DNA of 64,000 nucleotides from the NCBI GenBank assembly GCA_964540965.1, contig CAZIOT010000016.1, positions 1 through 64,000 on the forward strand. The letters run 5' to 3'. Positions 26,417 through 37,078 of the stretch are shown piece after piece. Within the stretch, counting starts at the first letter, position 1, and each line of letters starts with the position of its first letter. Source of the DNA: JADYZU01 sp964540965. Its GTDB lineage: Bacteria > Pseudomonadota > Alphaproteobacteria > Rhodobacterales > Rhodobacteraceae. The notes below the pieces were generated by a model. The model worked only from the letters and a program-made list of their open reading frames with translations. It ran no database searches and had not been told where the DNA came from. The position numbers and the translations under genes were made by a program.

Positions 26417-26434
26417 GGTGGGCGTTTGCCCACC
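26417..26434. terminator. Hairpin between convergent usg and bmt
   Basis: A perfect seven-base stem GGTGGGC/GCCCACC with loop GTTT, flanked by CCTACG. It resembles interspersed GTAGGGTGGGC elements known from many proteobacteria and may end transcription of usg, bmt or both. No T run follows. Confidence 0.5.
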
Positions 26435-26459
26435 CTACGCGCGGGGACCGGCGCCTATC

Positions 26460-27479
26460 CTATTCGCGCCGCGCCCGCCGGCCCGAGCGTTCCCGCGCCG
26501 CCGGTCCGGAGCCGTCGGTCCCGTCCGAGGCCGAGGAAAACGGCCCCAGCGCCGCGGTGATCGCGTCCAGCGTCGGGCGTTCGCCCCGGGGCCGGGTTTC
26601 CAGCGCCTCGCGCATCGCGCGCAGGTGTTCGGGCATGGTGCCGCAGCAACCGCCGATGATGGTGGCGCCGGCATCGCGGGCCAGCACGGCATAATCCGCC
26701 ATCAGGGCCGGGGTGCCGTCGTAATGGATATGGCCGTCGTGGTATTTCGGGATGCCTGCATTGCCCTTGGCGATGACCGGCAGTTCCGGCCCGGCGGCGG
26801 CAAAGCCCAGCACGGTGCGCATCAGGTCGCTGGCGCCGGTGCCGCAATTGGCGCCAAAGGCCAGCGGCGGATAGTCCAGCCGCCGCACCAGTTTCACCAT
26901 CTCGGCCGACGTTACCCCCATCATGGTGCGCCCGGCGGTGTCGAAACTCATCGTGCCGCACCACGGCATGCCGGCGCGCGAGAAACCCTCGGCCGCGGCG
27001 GCATATTCCTCGGGCGCGCTGATGGTTTCGAGCCAGAGGACATCGGCGCCGCCCTCTTTCAGGCCTTCGGCCTGTTCGTGGAACATCTCGGCGGCGACGG
27101 CATGGGTCAGCGATCCCATCGGCTCCATAATCTCGCCCGTCGGCCCGACCGAGCCGGCGACGATCACCTTCCGCCCGGCACTGTCGGCGACATCGCGGCC
27201 GATCTCGGCGGCGATCCGGTTCAGCTCGCGCACCCTACCTTGCGCATTGTGCAGCTTGAGCCGGGCGGCATTTCCGCCAAAGGAATTGGTCAGGAACAGG
27301 TCCGATCCCGCCGCGACCGCGTTGGCGTAAAGCGTGCGGATGCGGTCGGGATGTTCGACGTTCCACATCTCGGGCGCGTCGCCGGCGGTCAGGCCCATGT
27401 TGAACAGGTTGGTGCCGGTGGCGCCGTCGGCCAGAATCCAGTCGCGTTCGGCCAGCAGGCGGGACAGGGGATCGGTCAT
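26460..27479 (-). CDS. bmt: Betaine-homocysteine S-methyltransferase
   Basis: Cobalamin-independent, zinc-dependent enzyme moving a methyl group from glycine betaine (or a related donor) to homocysteine. The (339-residue) Pfam S-methyl_trans fold shows DGATGTNLF at the start, GANCGTGASD with the first zinc Cys, and GGCCGTMPEH with the paired Cys. A basic Arg/Gly tail of about 20 residues follows the domain. ATG 27479 is the family start. The donor specificity cannot be read from sequence. Confidence 0.88.
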   Translation of the reverse strand: MTDPLSRLLAERDWILADGATGTNLFNMGLTAGDAPEMWNVEHPDRIRTLYANAVAAGSDLFLTNSFGGNAARLKLHNAQGRVRELNRIAAEIGRDVADSAGRKVIVAGSVGPTGEIMEPMGSLTHAVAAEMFHEQAEGLKEGGADVLWLETISAPEEYAAAAEGFSRAGMPWCGTMSFDTAGRTMMGVTSAEMVKLVRRLDYPPLAFGANCGTGASDLMRTVLGFAAAGPELPVIAKGNAGIPKYHDGHIHYDGTPALMADYAVLARDAGATIIGGCCGTMPEHLRAMREALETRPRGERPTLDAITAALGPFSSASDGTDGSGPAARERSGRRARRE

Positions 27480-27508
27480 GGAATTTGGCCTTCGGGCGAG
27501 GGGAGGGA

Positions 27509-27823
27509 TCAGCTTTCGCTCAACAACTGCGCCTTGGCCTCGGCCATGAGGGTGGCCATCTTGGCGCGCACCGTCGCCTCGTCGGCCTTGCCGGACAGGT
27601 CGCCCGCGACCTTGCGCAGCACATCGGCATCCCCGGCCTCGGCGAAGTCGGACTTGATGACCTCGCGCGCATAGGCATCGGCCTCGTCGGCGGTCTTGCC
27701 CAGGAGGCCGGCGGCCCACAGACCCAAAAGCTTGTTGCGCCGCGCCTCGGCCCGGAACTGCATTTCGGAATCATGGGCGAACTTGGCCTCGAAGGCGTTC
27801 TCGCGATCGTCGAAGGTCGTCAT
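27509..27823 (-). CDS. F1-ATPase inhibitor zeta subunit (DUF1476)
   Basis: A small helical protein that in Paracoccus denitrificans binds F1FO-ATP synthase and blocks ATP hydrolysis. The 104-residue sequence begins MTTFDDRENAFEAKFAHDSE and has RRNKLLGLWAAGLLGKTADE, both strongly conserved in the family; the first 15-20 residues form the inhibitory segment. ATG 27823 is preceded by GGGAGG. It lies 29 bases upstream of bmt on the same strand and is divergent from purC. Confidence 0.93.
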   Translation of the reverse strand: MTTFDDRENAFEAKFAHDSEMQFRAEARRNKLLGLWAAGLLGKTADEADAYAREVIKSDFAEAGDADVLRKVAGDLSGKADEATVRAKMATLMAEAKAQLLSES

Positions 27824-27965
27824 GGGGGCCTCCCGGCTGGTGTCGTGTTGCATTCCATATGCCCGCGGGGTGACTTGCCCGCAAGGGGGGCATCCTGTAA
27901 GGGGAGCGCAACGGAATGCCTGCGCCGCACCCCCGGCCGCGGGCATTTCCCATTGAGGAGCAGGC

Positions 27966-28730
27966 ATGGCACCGCGTCGCAAGAAGATTTACGAGGGCAA
28001 GGCAAAGATCCTGTACGAAGGGCCGGAACCGGGGACGCTGATCCAGTATTTCAAGGACGACGCCACCGCCGGCAACGGCGCCAAAAAGGAAGTGTTCGAG
28101 GGCAAGGGTGTCCTGAACAACCGCCTGTCGGAATTCTTCATGACCGGGCTGAATGCGATCGGCGTGCCGACGCATTTCATCCGCACCCTGAACATGCGCG
28201 AACAGCTTGTCCGCCAGGTCGAGATCATCCCGCTCGAGGTCATCACGCGCAACTATGCCGCGGGGTCGATGGCCAAGCGGCTGGGGCTGGAGGAGGGCAC
28301 GCAACTGCCGCGTCCCATCGTCGAATTCTGCTACAAGGACGACAAGTTGGGCGATCCGCTGGTGCCCGAGGAATATATCGTCGCCTTCGGCTGGGCCGCG
28401 CAGCAGGATCTGGACGACATCGTCAGCCTTGCCCTGCGCGTCAACGACTTCCTCTCGGGCGTGATGCATGGCGTCGGCATCCGCCTCGTCGATTTCAAGA
28501 TCGAGGTCGGGCGGATCTGGGACGGGGATTTCCACCGTCTGGTGGTGGCCGACGAGATCAGCCCCGACAGCTGCCGGCTGTGGGATATCGAAACGGGGCG
28601 CAAGCTGGACAAGGACGTGTTCCGCCGCGACCTGGGCAGCCTGACCGACGCCTATACCGAAGTGGCGCGGCGTCTGGGCGTGCTGCCGCAGAACACCACC
28701 CACCGGATGAAGCCGACGCTGATCAACTGA
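27966..28730 (+). CDS. purC: SAICAR synthetase
   Basis: ATP-dependent condensation of CAIR with aspartate in purine synthesis. The 254-residue protein has KIYEGKAKILYEGPEPG, FKDDATAGNGAKK, the conserved LVDFKIEVGR and ADEISPDSCRLWD. ATG 27966 has a GGAG element six bases upstream. It heads purC-purS-purQ; a GC hairpin after its stop (28732-28748) may mark an mRNA processing point. Confidence 0.96.
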   Translation: MAPRRKKIYEGKAKILYEGPEPGTLIQYFKDDATAGNGAKKEVFEGKGVLNNRLSEFFMTGLNAIGVPTHFIRTLNMREQLVRQVEIIPLEVITRNYAAGSMAKRLGLEEGTQLPRPIVEFCYKDDKLGDPLVPEEYIVAFGWAAQQDLDDIVSLALRVNDFLSGVMHGVGIRLVDFKIEVGRIWDGDFHRLVVADEISPDSCRLWDIETGRKLDKDVFRRDLGSLTDAYTEVARRLGVLPQNTTHRMKPTLIN

Positions 28731-28822
28731 GCCGGGGCCGCGCCCCGGATCCTGCCCGCCTTCCCTTGCGGCGGGGCGGGGCGCGCGCTATGGGGCGCCA
28801 TCCCCAGATGCCGGAGGCGCCG

Positions 28823-29062
28823 ATGAAAGCCCTTGTCACCGTGATGCTGAAAACCGGCGTCCTCGACCCGCAGGGCGAGGCGGTGCGCCGCGCGCTTGGC
28901 ACCCTGGGCTTTGAGGGCGTCAACGGCGTCCGCCAGGGCAAGGTGATCGAGCTTGACCTTGCCGCCACCGACCGCGCGGCCGCCGAGACCGAGGTCAAGG
29001 CGATGTGCGAAAGGCTGCTCGCCAATACCGTCATCGAAAGCTACCGCGTCGAGATCGCCTGA
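28823..29062 (+). CDS. purS: FGAM synthase subunit PurS
   Basis: Small subunit that, with PurQ and PurL, forms formylglycinamidine ribonucleotide synthase. The 79-residue protein begins MKALVTVMLKTGVLDPQGEA and contains GVNGVRQGKVIELDL. ATG 28823 has GGAGG at good spacing; ATG 28808 is in frame but poorly placed. PurL is not in this window. Confidence 0.95.
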   Translation: MKALVTVMLKTGVLDPQGEAVRRALGTLGFEGVNGVRQGKVIELDLAATDRAAAETEVKAMCERLLANTVIESYRVEIA

Positions 29063-29104
29063 CGCGCCGACCCAGCCCCGATTGCCTGAACTGAGGAGCC
29101 GCCG

Positions 29105-29773
29105 ATGAAAGCCGCCGTCCTTGTCTTTCCGGGGTCGAACTGCGACCGCGACATCGCCGTTGCCCTGCGCGCCGCGGGCGCAGATGTGACCATGGTCTGG
29201 CACAAGGACGACGCGCTGCCCGCCGGCACCGATCTGGTGGCGGTTCCGGGCGGGTTTTCGTTTGGCGACTACCTGCGCTGCGGCGCCATCGCGGCGCAAT
29301 CGCCGATTGCCGGCGCGCTGACTGCCCATGCTGCCCGCGGCGGCTATGTCCTTGGCATCTGCAACGGCTTTCAGGTGCTGACGGAGATGCGCCTTCTTCC
29401 GGGTGCGCTGATGCGCAACGCCGGCCTTGCCTTTGTCTGCAAGCCGGCGCGGCTGACGGTCGCCACCGCCGACAGCGCCTTTACCCGCGGCTGGGCCAGG
29501 GGGCAGGGCGTGACCTTTCCCGTCGCCCATCACGACGGCAACTACTATGTCGACGATGCGACCCATGCCGCGCTGCGCGATCAGGACCGCATCGCGTTCA
29601 GCTATGCCGACAACCCGAACGGCTCGCGCGGGGACATTGCCGGGGTGCTGTCGGAAAACCGCCGGGTGCTGGGGCTGATGCCGCATCCCGAACGGGCGGT
29701 GGATGCGGGACACGGCGGCACCGACGGGCAGGCGCTTTTCCGCGCCCTGATCGGCGAAGTCGCAACGGCCTGA
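29105..29773 (+). CDS. purQ: FGAM synthase glutamine amidotransferase PurQ
   Basis: Glutaminase subunit delivering ammonia to PurL. Class I amidotransferase triad: Cys in LGICNGFQVL and His/Glu in MPHPERAVD. The start MKAAVLVFPGSNCDRD is the family N-terminus, with GAGGAG upstream. The 222-residue length is usual for the small PurQ type, in agreement with the separate purS. Confidence 0.96.
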   Translation: MKAAVLVFPGSNCDRDIAVALRAAGADVTMVWHKDDALPAGTDLVAVPGGFSFGDYLRCGAIAAQSPIAGALTAHAARGGYVLGICNGFQVLTEMRLLPGALMRNAGLAFVCKPARLTVATADSAFTRGWARGQGVTFPVAHHDGNYYVDDATHAALRDQDRIAFSYADNPNGSRGDIAGVLSENRRVLGLMPHPERAVDAGHGGTDGQALFRALIGEVATA

Positions 29774-29819
29774 GGCGCCGGCGATTGTCGCCGTCGGGCC
29801 AAGGCCGTAAGATCCGCCC

Positions 29820-31622
29820 ATGCCGGAAAGCCTGCCCCGCCGTCCCGATCGTCGTCTGCCGCGGCTGCTGTGGCGCGCGGGGCTGGTGCTGTTCAGTCTT
29901 CTGGCGCTGGCGACGGTGTTTTTCACCAACCAGTTTCTGACGCAAAGGTTCACCGAGACCACCCGCAACCGGGCCGAGGTGCGGCTGACCATCTATGCCG
30001 GCAATCTGGTCAGCGAACTCCAGCGCAATTCCATCGTGCCGCAGCTACTGGCGCGCGATCCCGAACTGATCCGCGCGCTGCAATCCCAGGATTTCTCGCT
30101 CTCGACCCAGCGGCTTTTGTCCTATGTCGAGGAGATCGGCGCCGCCTCGCTGCTCTTGTTCGACAACGACGGGCGGGTGGTGGCGGCGACCGACCGCACC
30201 CGGCTGGGGGAAAGCCACCGCGACGCCAGCCATTTCGTCGAGGCGATGCGCGCGCCGCGCACCGTCTTCACCTATGAGCCCAACCGCAGCGGCGGCTTCA
30301 TCTTTCTCTATTCCCGCAAGATCGAGGGCGCGACCGGCCCCATCGGTGTCATGGCGGTCGAGGTCGATCTGGCGCGGCTGGAACGGTCCTGGGCCGGAAC
30401 GCAGGATGCGGTCTTTGTTACCGACAGCGCCGGCACCATCATCCTGGCCACCGCGCCGCGTTGGCGCGGCCGGGACGAGGCGACGGCGCTGGCGCAGCAA
30501 TCGGCCCCTTCGGCCATCGAACGGGCGCTGCGGGTGACGCAGGACTGGGCGGTGCTGCCGGCCGATGCCTATCTCTCGGGCGAGGCGGTGCTGCGGCGCG
30601 AGATGCGGGTGCCGTTCCAGGGCTGGCGCATTGTCAGCTTTACCGCCTATGCCTCGGTCCGCGAACAGGTCAACGGCATCCTTGCCCTTGAAATCATGGG
30701 CTTTGCCATCCTGCTTGCGCTGGGTTTCTGGGTGTCGTCGCGCAAGAACCTGTCGCGGATGCGGCTGTTCCAGCGCGAATCGGCCGAACTCAGGCAGTTG
30801 AACGCCCGCCTGCAACGCGAGATCGCCGAACGCGAAAAGGTGGAACGCAACCTGCAGGTGGCCGAGACCACCATCGCGCAATCGTCGAAACTGGCGGCCC
30901 TGGGCGAGATGTCGGCGGCGGTCAGCCACGAGTTGAACCAGCCGCTTGCGGCGATGAAGACCTATCTTGCCGGCGCCCGCCTCCTCCTCCAGCGCAAGCG
31001 GCCGGAAGAGGTCCTGGCCTCGTTCCAGCGCATCGACGACCTGATCGACCGCATGGGCGCCATCACGCGGCAGCTCAAATCCTATGCCCGCAAGGGCGGC
31101 GAGGCGTTCGAGCCTTTCGATGCCCGCAATGCCCTGTCCTCGGCGCTGGCGATGATGGAACCGCAGCTGAAGACCCGCAAGGTCGCGATCAACCGCGCCG
31201 TCCCGCCCGAGCCGGTGATGGTGATGGGCGACCGGCTTCGCTTTGAACAGGTGATCGTCAACCTGCTGCGCAACGCGCTTGATGCGACAAAGGATACCGT
31301 TGAACCGGCCATCGACATGATGCTGGTTGCGGGCGATCAGGTGAAGTTGACCGTTCGTGACAACGGTCCGGGCATTTCCGACCTCGACAATCTGTTCGAG
31401 CCGTTCTTCACCACCAAGGCGCCGGGTGACGGCGTCGGGCTGGGGCTTGCCATCTCGTCGGGGATCGTTACCGATCTTGGCGGCAGGCTCACGGCGCAGA
31501 ATGTCGCCGGCGGCGGCGCGGTGTTCGAGATCGTCCTGCCGTTGTGGCGGGGGGTGAGCGGGGAACCGGGGCAGGGCTCCGGCATTGCCCCGTCGACCGG
31601 CCGGGTCGCGGCGGCGGAATAG
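29820..31622 (+). CDS. dctB: DctB-like sensor histidine kinase
   Basis: Membrane kinase of the C4-dicarboxylate sensor class. Order: membrane segment at about residues 18-38, periplasmic double-PAS/CACHE-like sensor to about 295, second membrane segment near 298-318, coiled coil 325-365, H-box SHELNQPLAAM with His370, N-box LLRNALDA and G-boxes (DNGPGI, GDGVGLGL). Its partner dctD follows 19 bases later. No dctPQM transporter is in the window, so the ligand is inferred from family only. Confidence 0.87.
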   Translation: MPESLPRRPDRRLPRLLWRAGLVLFSLLALATVFFTNQFLTQRFTETTRNRAEVRLTIYAGNLVSELQRNSIVPQLLARDPELIRALQSQDFSLSTQRLLSYVEEIGAASLLLFDNDGRVVAATDRTRLGESHRDASHFVEAMRAPRTVFTYEPNRSGGFIFLYSRKIEGATGPIGVMAVEVDLARLERSWAGTQDAVFVTDSAGTIILATAPRWRGRDEATALAQQSAPSAIERALRVTQDWAVLPADAYLSGEAVLRREMRVPFQGWRIVSFTAYASVREQVNGILALEIMGFAILLALGFWVSSRKNLSRMRLFQRESAELRQLNARLQREIAEREKVERNLQVAETTIAQSSKLAALGEMSAAVSHELNQPLAAMKTYLAGARLLLQRKRPEEVLASFQRIDDLIDRMGAITRQLKSYARKGGEAFEPFDARNALSSALAMMEPQLKTRKVAINRAVPPEPVMVMGDRLRFEQVIVNLLRNALDATKDTVEPAIDMMLVAGDQVKLTVRDNGPGISDLDNLFEPFFTTKAPGDGVGLGLAISSGIVTDLGGRLTAQNVAGGGAVFEIVLPLWRGVSGEPGQGSGIAPSTGRVAAAE

Positions 31623-31641
31623 ACAGCACGAAGGGTATGCG

Positions 31642-32976
<1,335 letters not shown>

Positions 32977-32979
32977 CCC

Positions 32980-33792
32980 ATGCGGATCGTCAGCCTGAAT
33001 GCCTGGGGCGGCGCCTGCTGGCCCGCGCTGCAGGACTGGCTGCCGGATAGCGGGGCTGCGGTCCTTTGCCTGCAAGAGGTGATCCGCCCCGTGGATCTCG
33101 CGGCGCCGGGCTGGCTGCGCTACAAGGACCCGTTCCGCGATCTGGCGCAGCGCAGCGATCTGTTCGCCGATGTTGCCGCCCTGCTGCCCGGCTGGCGCGG
33201 CTGGTTCAGCCCTGCCGCCCGCGGCCCGCTGGCGGGCGAGGATGGCCGCCTCTGGCTGACCGACCACGGCCTTGGCCTGTGGTCCGCGCCCGAGGTCGCC
33301 GTGACCGCGATGCACGCGGGCTTTGTCCACGGGGATTTCCGCGCCGACGGCTGGGGGCCCGAACCGGTGCCGCGCGCGCTGCAAATGGCCCGCATCTTGG
33401 CGCCGGGCATGGGCGCCGCGGTCGTCGGGCATTTCCACGGGCTGCGCGATCCGGCGGGCAAGGGCGACAGCCCGGCGCGGCAGGCGCAGACGAAAGCGGT
33501 GTTCGACCAGCTTGCGGCGTTCCGGCGGCCCGGCGATCTGGTCGTGCTGGCCGGCGATTTCAACCTCTTGCCGGACAACAGCTTTTTCACTGCCGCCCGC
33601 GCGGCCGGCCTGACCGACCTTGTCACCGCCGGCGGACATGGCGACACGCGCACGGTGCTATATGACAAACCCGTGCGCCATGCCGATTACCTGCTGATCT
33701 CGGATCCGGGCCGGGTGCGGGCGTTTGCGGTGCCCGGGGCGCCGGTGCTGTCGGATCACCGGCCGCTGCTTCTTGACCTTTCGCCCGCCTGA
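32980..33792 (+). CDS. Endonuclease/exonuclease/phosphatase family protein
   Basis: The 270-residue metal-dependent hydrolase fold shows the typical points: SLNAWGG near the start (Asn ligand), CLQEV with the metal-binding Glu, LAGDFNLLPDN with the catalytic Asp/Asn, and LSDHRPLLLDL with the last Asp-His. The substrate (DNA, phospholipid or phosphoester) is not predictable. It follows dctD by three bases and is likely cotranscribed with it, though no functional tie is obvious. No signal peptide is seen. Confidence 0.85.
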   Translation: MRIVSLNAWGGACWPALQDWLPDSGAAVLCLQEVIRPVDLAAPGWLRYKDPFRDLAQRSDLFADVAALLPGWRGWFSPAARGPLAGEDGRLWLTDHGLGLWSAPEVAVTAMHAGFVHGDFRADGWGPEPVPRALQMARILAPGMGAAVVGHFHGLRDPAGKGDSPARQAQTKAVFDQLAAFRRPGDLVVLAGDFNLLPDNSFFTAARAAGLTDLVTAGGHGDTRTVLYDKPVRHADYLLISDPGRVRAFAVPGAPVLSDHRPLLLDLSPA

Positions 33793-34226
33793 CCGCGCCG
33801 GCCCTGCGGGGAACCGCCCGAAATTTGCCCATTGTGCAAGCGCGCCCCCCTCCCTAATGTGACAGTCAGGGACCGGGCGGCCGCAGGGCCGTTCGCCTTC
33901 ATCGGAATTTCCGCCCTAGGCATTGGCAGGACCATCTCCGCCGCCGAAGGGCCGGACTGAAATCGCCCCCACCCCGGGGCAGCAACCATAGCCGTGGCGC
34001 GATAATTTCGTGTCAGGGTCTAAAAACGGGCATCGCGCAACCGCACGGTGCCGGAGAAGAACCGCGATGCAACGCGCGCGCGAAAGAGGCATGACGGCAG
34101 ACGCCCGGTCCGGATCCACTCCACGGGACGCCATTCTGCCTTGCGCGCGCATCGCCCCAGTCAACCACGCCTGCCGTGCCGCAGCCCCTCCGGGGGTGCG
34201 ACGCCGTTGCCGTGGACAAGGAACAC
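33793..34226 (+). other. 434-base gap: long leader region of rne
   Basis: There is no convincing gene here. Reading towards rne there is a plausible promoter at 33832-33860, then about 360 bases of presumptive untranslated leader with several GC hairpins (for example CGGCC/GGCCG near 33880). E. coli rne has a similarly long self-regulating leader; a like role here is inference. Confidence 0.5.
33832..33860 (+). promoter_or_regulatory. Candidate sigma-70-type promoter for rne
   Basis: TTGTGC at 33832-33837 and TAATGT at 33855-33860 with exactly 17 bases between. It is the best match in the gap upstream of rne. Confidence 0.45.
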
Positions 34227-37001
34227 ATGGCCAAGAAAATGCTTATCGACGCCACGCACGCGGAAGAAACCCGCGTCGTGGTGGTGGACGGGAACAAGGT
34301 CGAGGAATTTGATTTCGAGGCGGCGGCGAAACGCCAGCTTGCCGGGAACATCTACCTTGCCAAGGTGACGCGGGTCGAGCCCTCGCTGCAGGCGGCCTTT
34401 GTCGACTACGGCGGCAACCGCCACGGTTTCCTCGCCTTTTCGGAAATCCATCCCGATTACTACCAGATCCCGGTCGCCGACCGCGAGGCTTTGCTGGCCG
34501 AGGAACGCGCCCTTGCCGCCAGCGAGGACGAGGAGGACGAGGAACGTTCGCGTTCGCGCGGCAGGTCGCGCACGCGCAGCCGCACCCGGCCCGCAGCGGC
34601 CAATGGTGATGCCGTCGCCACCGCCGAACCCGCTACCGAGGGCGATGCCGAAGCCCCGGTCGAGATCGCCGGCATGGAGATGATCGACCTTGGCGAGGGG
34701 GACGCCGATGTCGAAGGCGCGCCCGAGGGCCTGTCGCCGATGGCGACCGTCGCCGACACCCCGGTCGACACCCCCGCCGCCGACGAGGCGCTGCCCGAGA
34801 CCCCCGATGCCGGCGAGGATCGCGGCAACCTTGATGTCGTCGAAAAGGACGACACTATCGAGACGGTCGCCGAGGAGGACGACACCCTCGACATGCGCCC
34901 CCGGCAGAAGCCGCGGATGCGCCGCTACAAGATCCAGGAAGTCGTCAAGGTGCGCCAGATCATGCTGGTGCAGGTGGTGAAAGAGGAGCGCGGCAACAAG
35001 GGCGCCGCGCTGACCACCTATCTGTCGCTTGCCGGCCGCTATTGCGTGCTGATGCCGAACACCGCCCGCGGCGGCGGCATTTCGCGCAAGATCACCAATG
35101 CCGTGGATCGCAAGAAACTCAAGGAGATCGCCGGCGAACTTGATGTTCCGCAGGGCGCCGGCCTGATCATCCGCACCGCCGGCAGCCAGCGCACCAAGGC
35201 CGAGATCAAGCGCGACTACGAATACCTGCAGCGGCTGTGGGAACAGATCCGCGAACTGACGCTGAAATCCATCGCGCCCGCGAAGATCTATGAGGAAGGC
35301 GACCTCATCAAGCGGTCGATCCGCGACCTTTATTCCAAGGACATCGACGAGGTGATCGTCGAGGGGGTCGAGGGCTATCGCACCGCCAAGGACTTCATGA
35401 AGATGATCATGCCGTCCCATGCCCGGGCGGTGCAGCCCTATGCCGATCCGATGCCGCTGTTCGCGCGCCATCAGGTCGAGGGCTATCTTGCCGGCATGTT
35501 CAACCCGACGGTGCAACTGCCCTCGGGCGGCTATATCGTCATCGGCGTGACCGAGGCGCTGGTTGCCATCGACGTCAACTCGGGCCGGGCGACGAAAGAA
35601 GGGTCGATCGAGCAGACCGCGCTCAAGACCAATCTCGAGGCCGCGGACGAGATCGCGCGGCAATTGCGGCTGCGCGACCTTGCCGGGCTGATCGTCGTCG
35701 ACTTCATCGACATGGACGAACGGCGCAACAACGCCTCGGTCGAAAAGCGGTTCAAGGACCGGCTCAAGACCGACCGGGCGCGGATTCAGGTCGGGCGCAT
35801 TTCCGGCTTTGGCCTGCTCGAGATGAGCCGGCAGCGGCTGCGTCCGGGGATGCTCGAGGCCACGACCCAGCCTTGCCCGCATTGCCACGGCACCGGCCTT
35901 CTGCGCTCGGACGACAACGTGTCGCTGGGCATCCTGCGCCAGCTCGAGGAAGAAGGCGTGCGCGGGCGTTCGAAAGAGGTGCTGGTCAAGGCGCCGGTCG
36001 GCATCGTCAACTTCCTGATGAACCACAAGCGCGAACATATCGCCGGGATCGAGCAGCGTTACGGCATGGCGGTGCGGATCGAGGCCGACCTGCATCTGGT
36101 CTCGCCCGATTTCACGCTGGAAAAGTTCAAGACCGCGACCCGCGCCATCCCCGAAGCGCCGACCGCCATCACCGGCAATGCCAGCCTGATGGGCGATCTG
36201 GTCGAGGAGGACGAGGACATCATCGAGGCCGATGAGGCCGAGGAAGACGCGGCGCCGGAAACGGCCGAGGCGTCCGAGACGGCCGAGGCCCAGCCTGCGG
36301 GCGAGGATGGCGACAAGCCGAAGAAGAAGCGTCGCCGCCGCCGTCGCCGTCGCAATGGCGACCGCCCGGAAGAGGCCGGCAGCACGGATGCCGAGGGCGA
36401 CGGCGAAGACGAGGCCGAGGGTGGCGCCGATGAGGCGCCCGAACCGGCCGCCGAACCCGAGGTCGCCGAAGCCGCGGAACCTGTCGCCGAGAAGCCGCGC
36501 CGCACCCGCAGCCGGCGCAAACCGGCGGCGGCCGGCGAAGCCGTGGCGGAAGCGGCCGTTGAAGCGGTTGCCGAGGTCATGCCGGAAGCGGTAGCCGCCG
36601 AACCGGCCCCGGCCCCTGCGGCCAAGCCCGCCCGCACGCGCCGCAAGCCGGCCGCCCAACCGGCGGCGGATGCCGCCGCCGAAACTCCGGCCGAGGCCGC
36701 GCCGAAACCGGCGCGCAGCCGGTCGCGCAAGAAGGCCGTGGCGGCGGAGACCCCTGACGCGCCCGAGCCCGAGCCGGTGGCCGATGCCGCCGATCTGCCG
36801 GAACCCGGCCCGGTGCCCGCGGCCGTCGTGGACCCGGTGGTCGAGGTCGCGGAACTGGTCGAGGCGCCGGTAACCTCGGTCGCCGATGTGGTGGAGTTCA
36901 GCGAGGAAGTCGTGCTGACCTCGACCACGCCGGAACCCGCACCCGCGGCAGTTCGCGACCCCGACCGTCCGCGCCGCCGCGGCTGGTGGTCGAAAGGCTA
37001 G
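34227..37001 (+). CDS. rne: Ribonuclease E
   Basis: Endonuclease at the core of the RNA degradosome. The S1 domain starts at GNIYLAKVTRVEPSLQAAFV (about residue 36) and is split by a roughly 140-residue acidic/Arg-rich insertion (about 95-235), as in alphaproteobacteria. The zinc link is CPHC with Cys550 and Cys553. The C-terminal 300 residues are low-complexity: acidic runs, a KKKRRRRRRRR patch and repeats like RRKPAA, ending RPRRRGWWSKG. ATG 34227 matches MAKKMLIDATHAEETRVVVV; 924 residues. Confidence 0.95.
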   Translation: MAKKMLIDATHAEETRVVVVDGNKVEEFDFEAAAKRQLAGNIYLAKVTRVEPSLQAAFVDYGGNRHGFLAFSEIHPDYYQIPVADREALLAEERALAASEDEEDEERSRSRGRSRTRSRTRPAAANGDAVATAEPATEGDAEAPVEIAGMEMIDLGEGDADVEGAPEGLSPMATVADTPVDTPAADEALPETPDAGEDRGNLDVVEKDDTIETVAEEDDTLDMRPRQKPRMRRYKIQEVVKVRQIMLVQVVKEERGNKGAALTTYLSLAGRYCVLMPNTARGGGISRKITNAVDRKKLKEIAGELDVPQGAGLIIRTAGSQRTKAEIKRDYEYLQRLWEQIRELTLKSIAPAKIYEEGDLIKRSIRDLYSKDIDEVIVEGVEGYRTAKDFMKMIMPSHARAVQPYADPMPLFARHQVEGYLAGMFNPTVQLPSGGYIVIGVTEALVAIDVNSGRATKEGSIEQTALKTNLEAADEIARQLRLRDLAGLIVVDFIDMDERRNNASVEKRFKDRLKTDRARIQVGRISGFGLLEMSRQRLRPGMLEATTQPCPHCHGTGLLRSDDNVSLGILRQLEEEGVRGRSKEVLVKAPVGIVNFLMNHKREHIAGIEQRYGMAVRIEADLHLVSPDFTLEKFKTATRAIPEAPTAITGNASLMGDLVEEDEDIIEADEAEEDAAPETAEASETAEAQPAGEDGDKPKKKRRRRRRRRNGDRPEEAGSTDAEGDGEDEAEGGADEAPEPAAEPEVAEAAEPVAEKPRRTRSRRKPAAAGEAVAEAAVEAVAEVMPEAVAAEPAPAPAAKPARTRRKPAAQPAADAAAETPAEAAPKPARSRSRKKAVAAETPDAPEPEPVADAADLPEPGPVPAAVVDPVVEVAELVEAPVTSVADVVEFSEEVVLTSTTPEPAPAAVRDPDRPRRRGWWSKG

Positions 37002-37008
37002 GAAAAGG

Positions 37009-37031
37009 GGCCGGGGAAACCCGGCCTTTTT
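37009..37031 (+). terminator. Intrinsic terminator of rne
   Basis: Perfect seven-base stem GGCCGGG/CCCGGCC with loop GAAA, followed by TTTTT, seven bases after the rne stop. Confidence 0.9.
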
Positions 37032-37078
37032 CATTCTGGGGCAGGGGGTCAGGGTTGCCGGCGCCGCAGGGCGGGCAA

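Noticed and set aside
28732..28748. CCGGGGC/GCCCCGG hairpin between purC and purS as a terminator
   Set aside because: There is no T run and purS-purQ follow on the same strand with no evident promoter; at most a processing or attenuation structure.
34010..34312. A 100-codon + strand frame in the rne leader overlapping the start of rne
   Set aside because: Arg-rich, no ribosome-binding site, overlaps the real gene in another frame and has no coding pattern.
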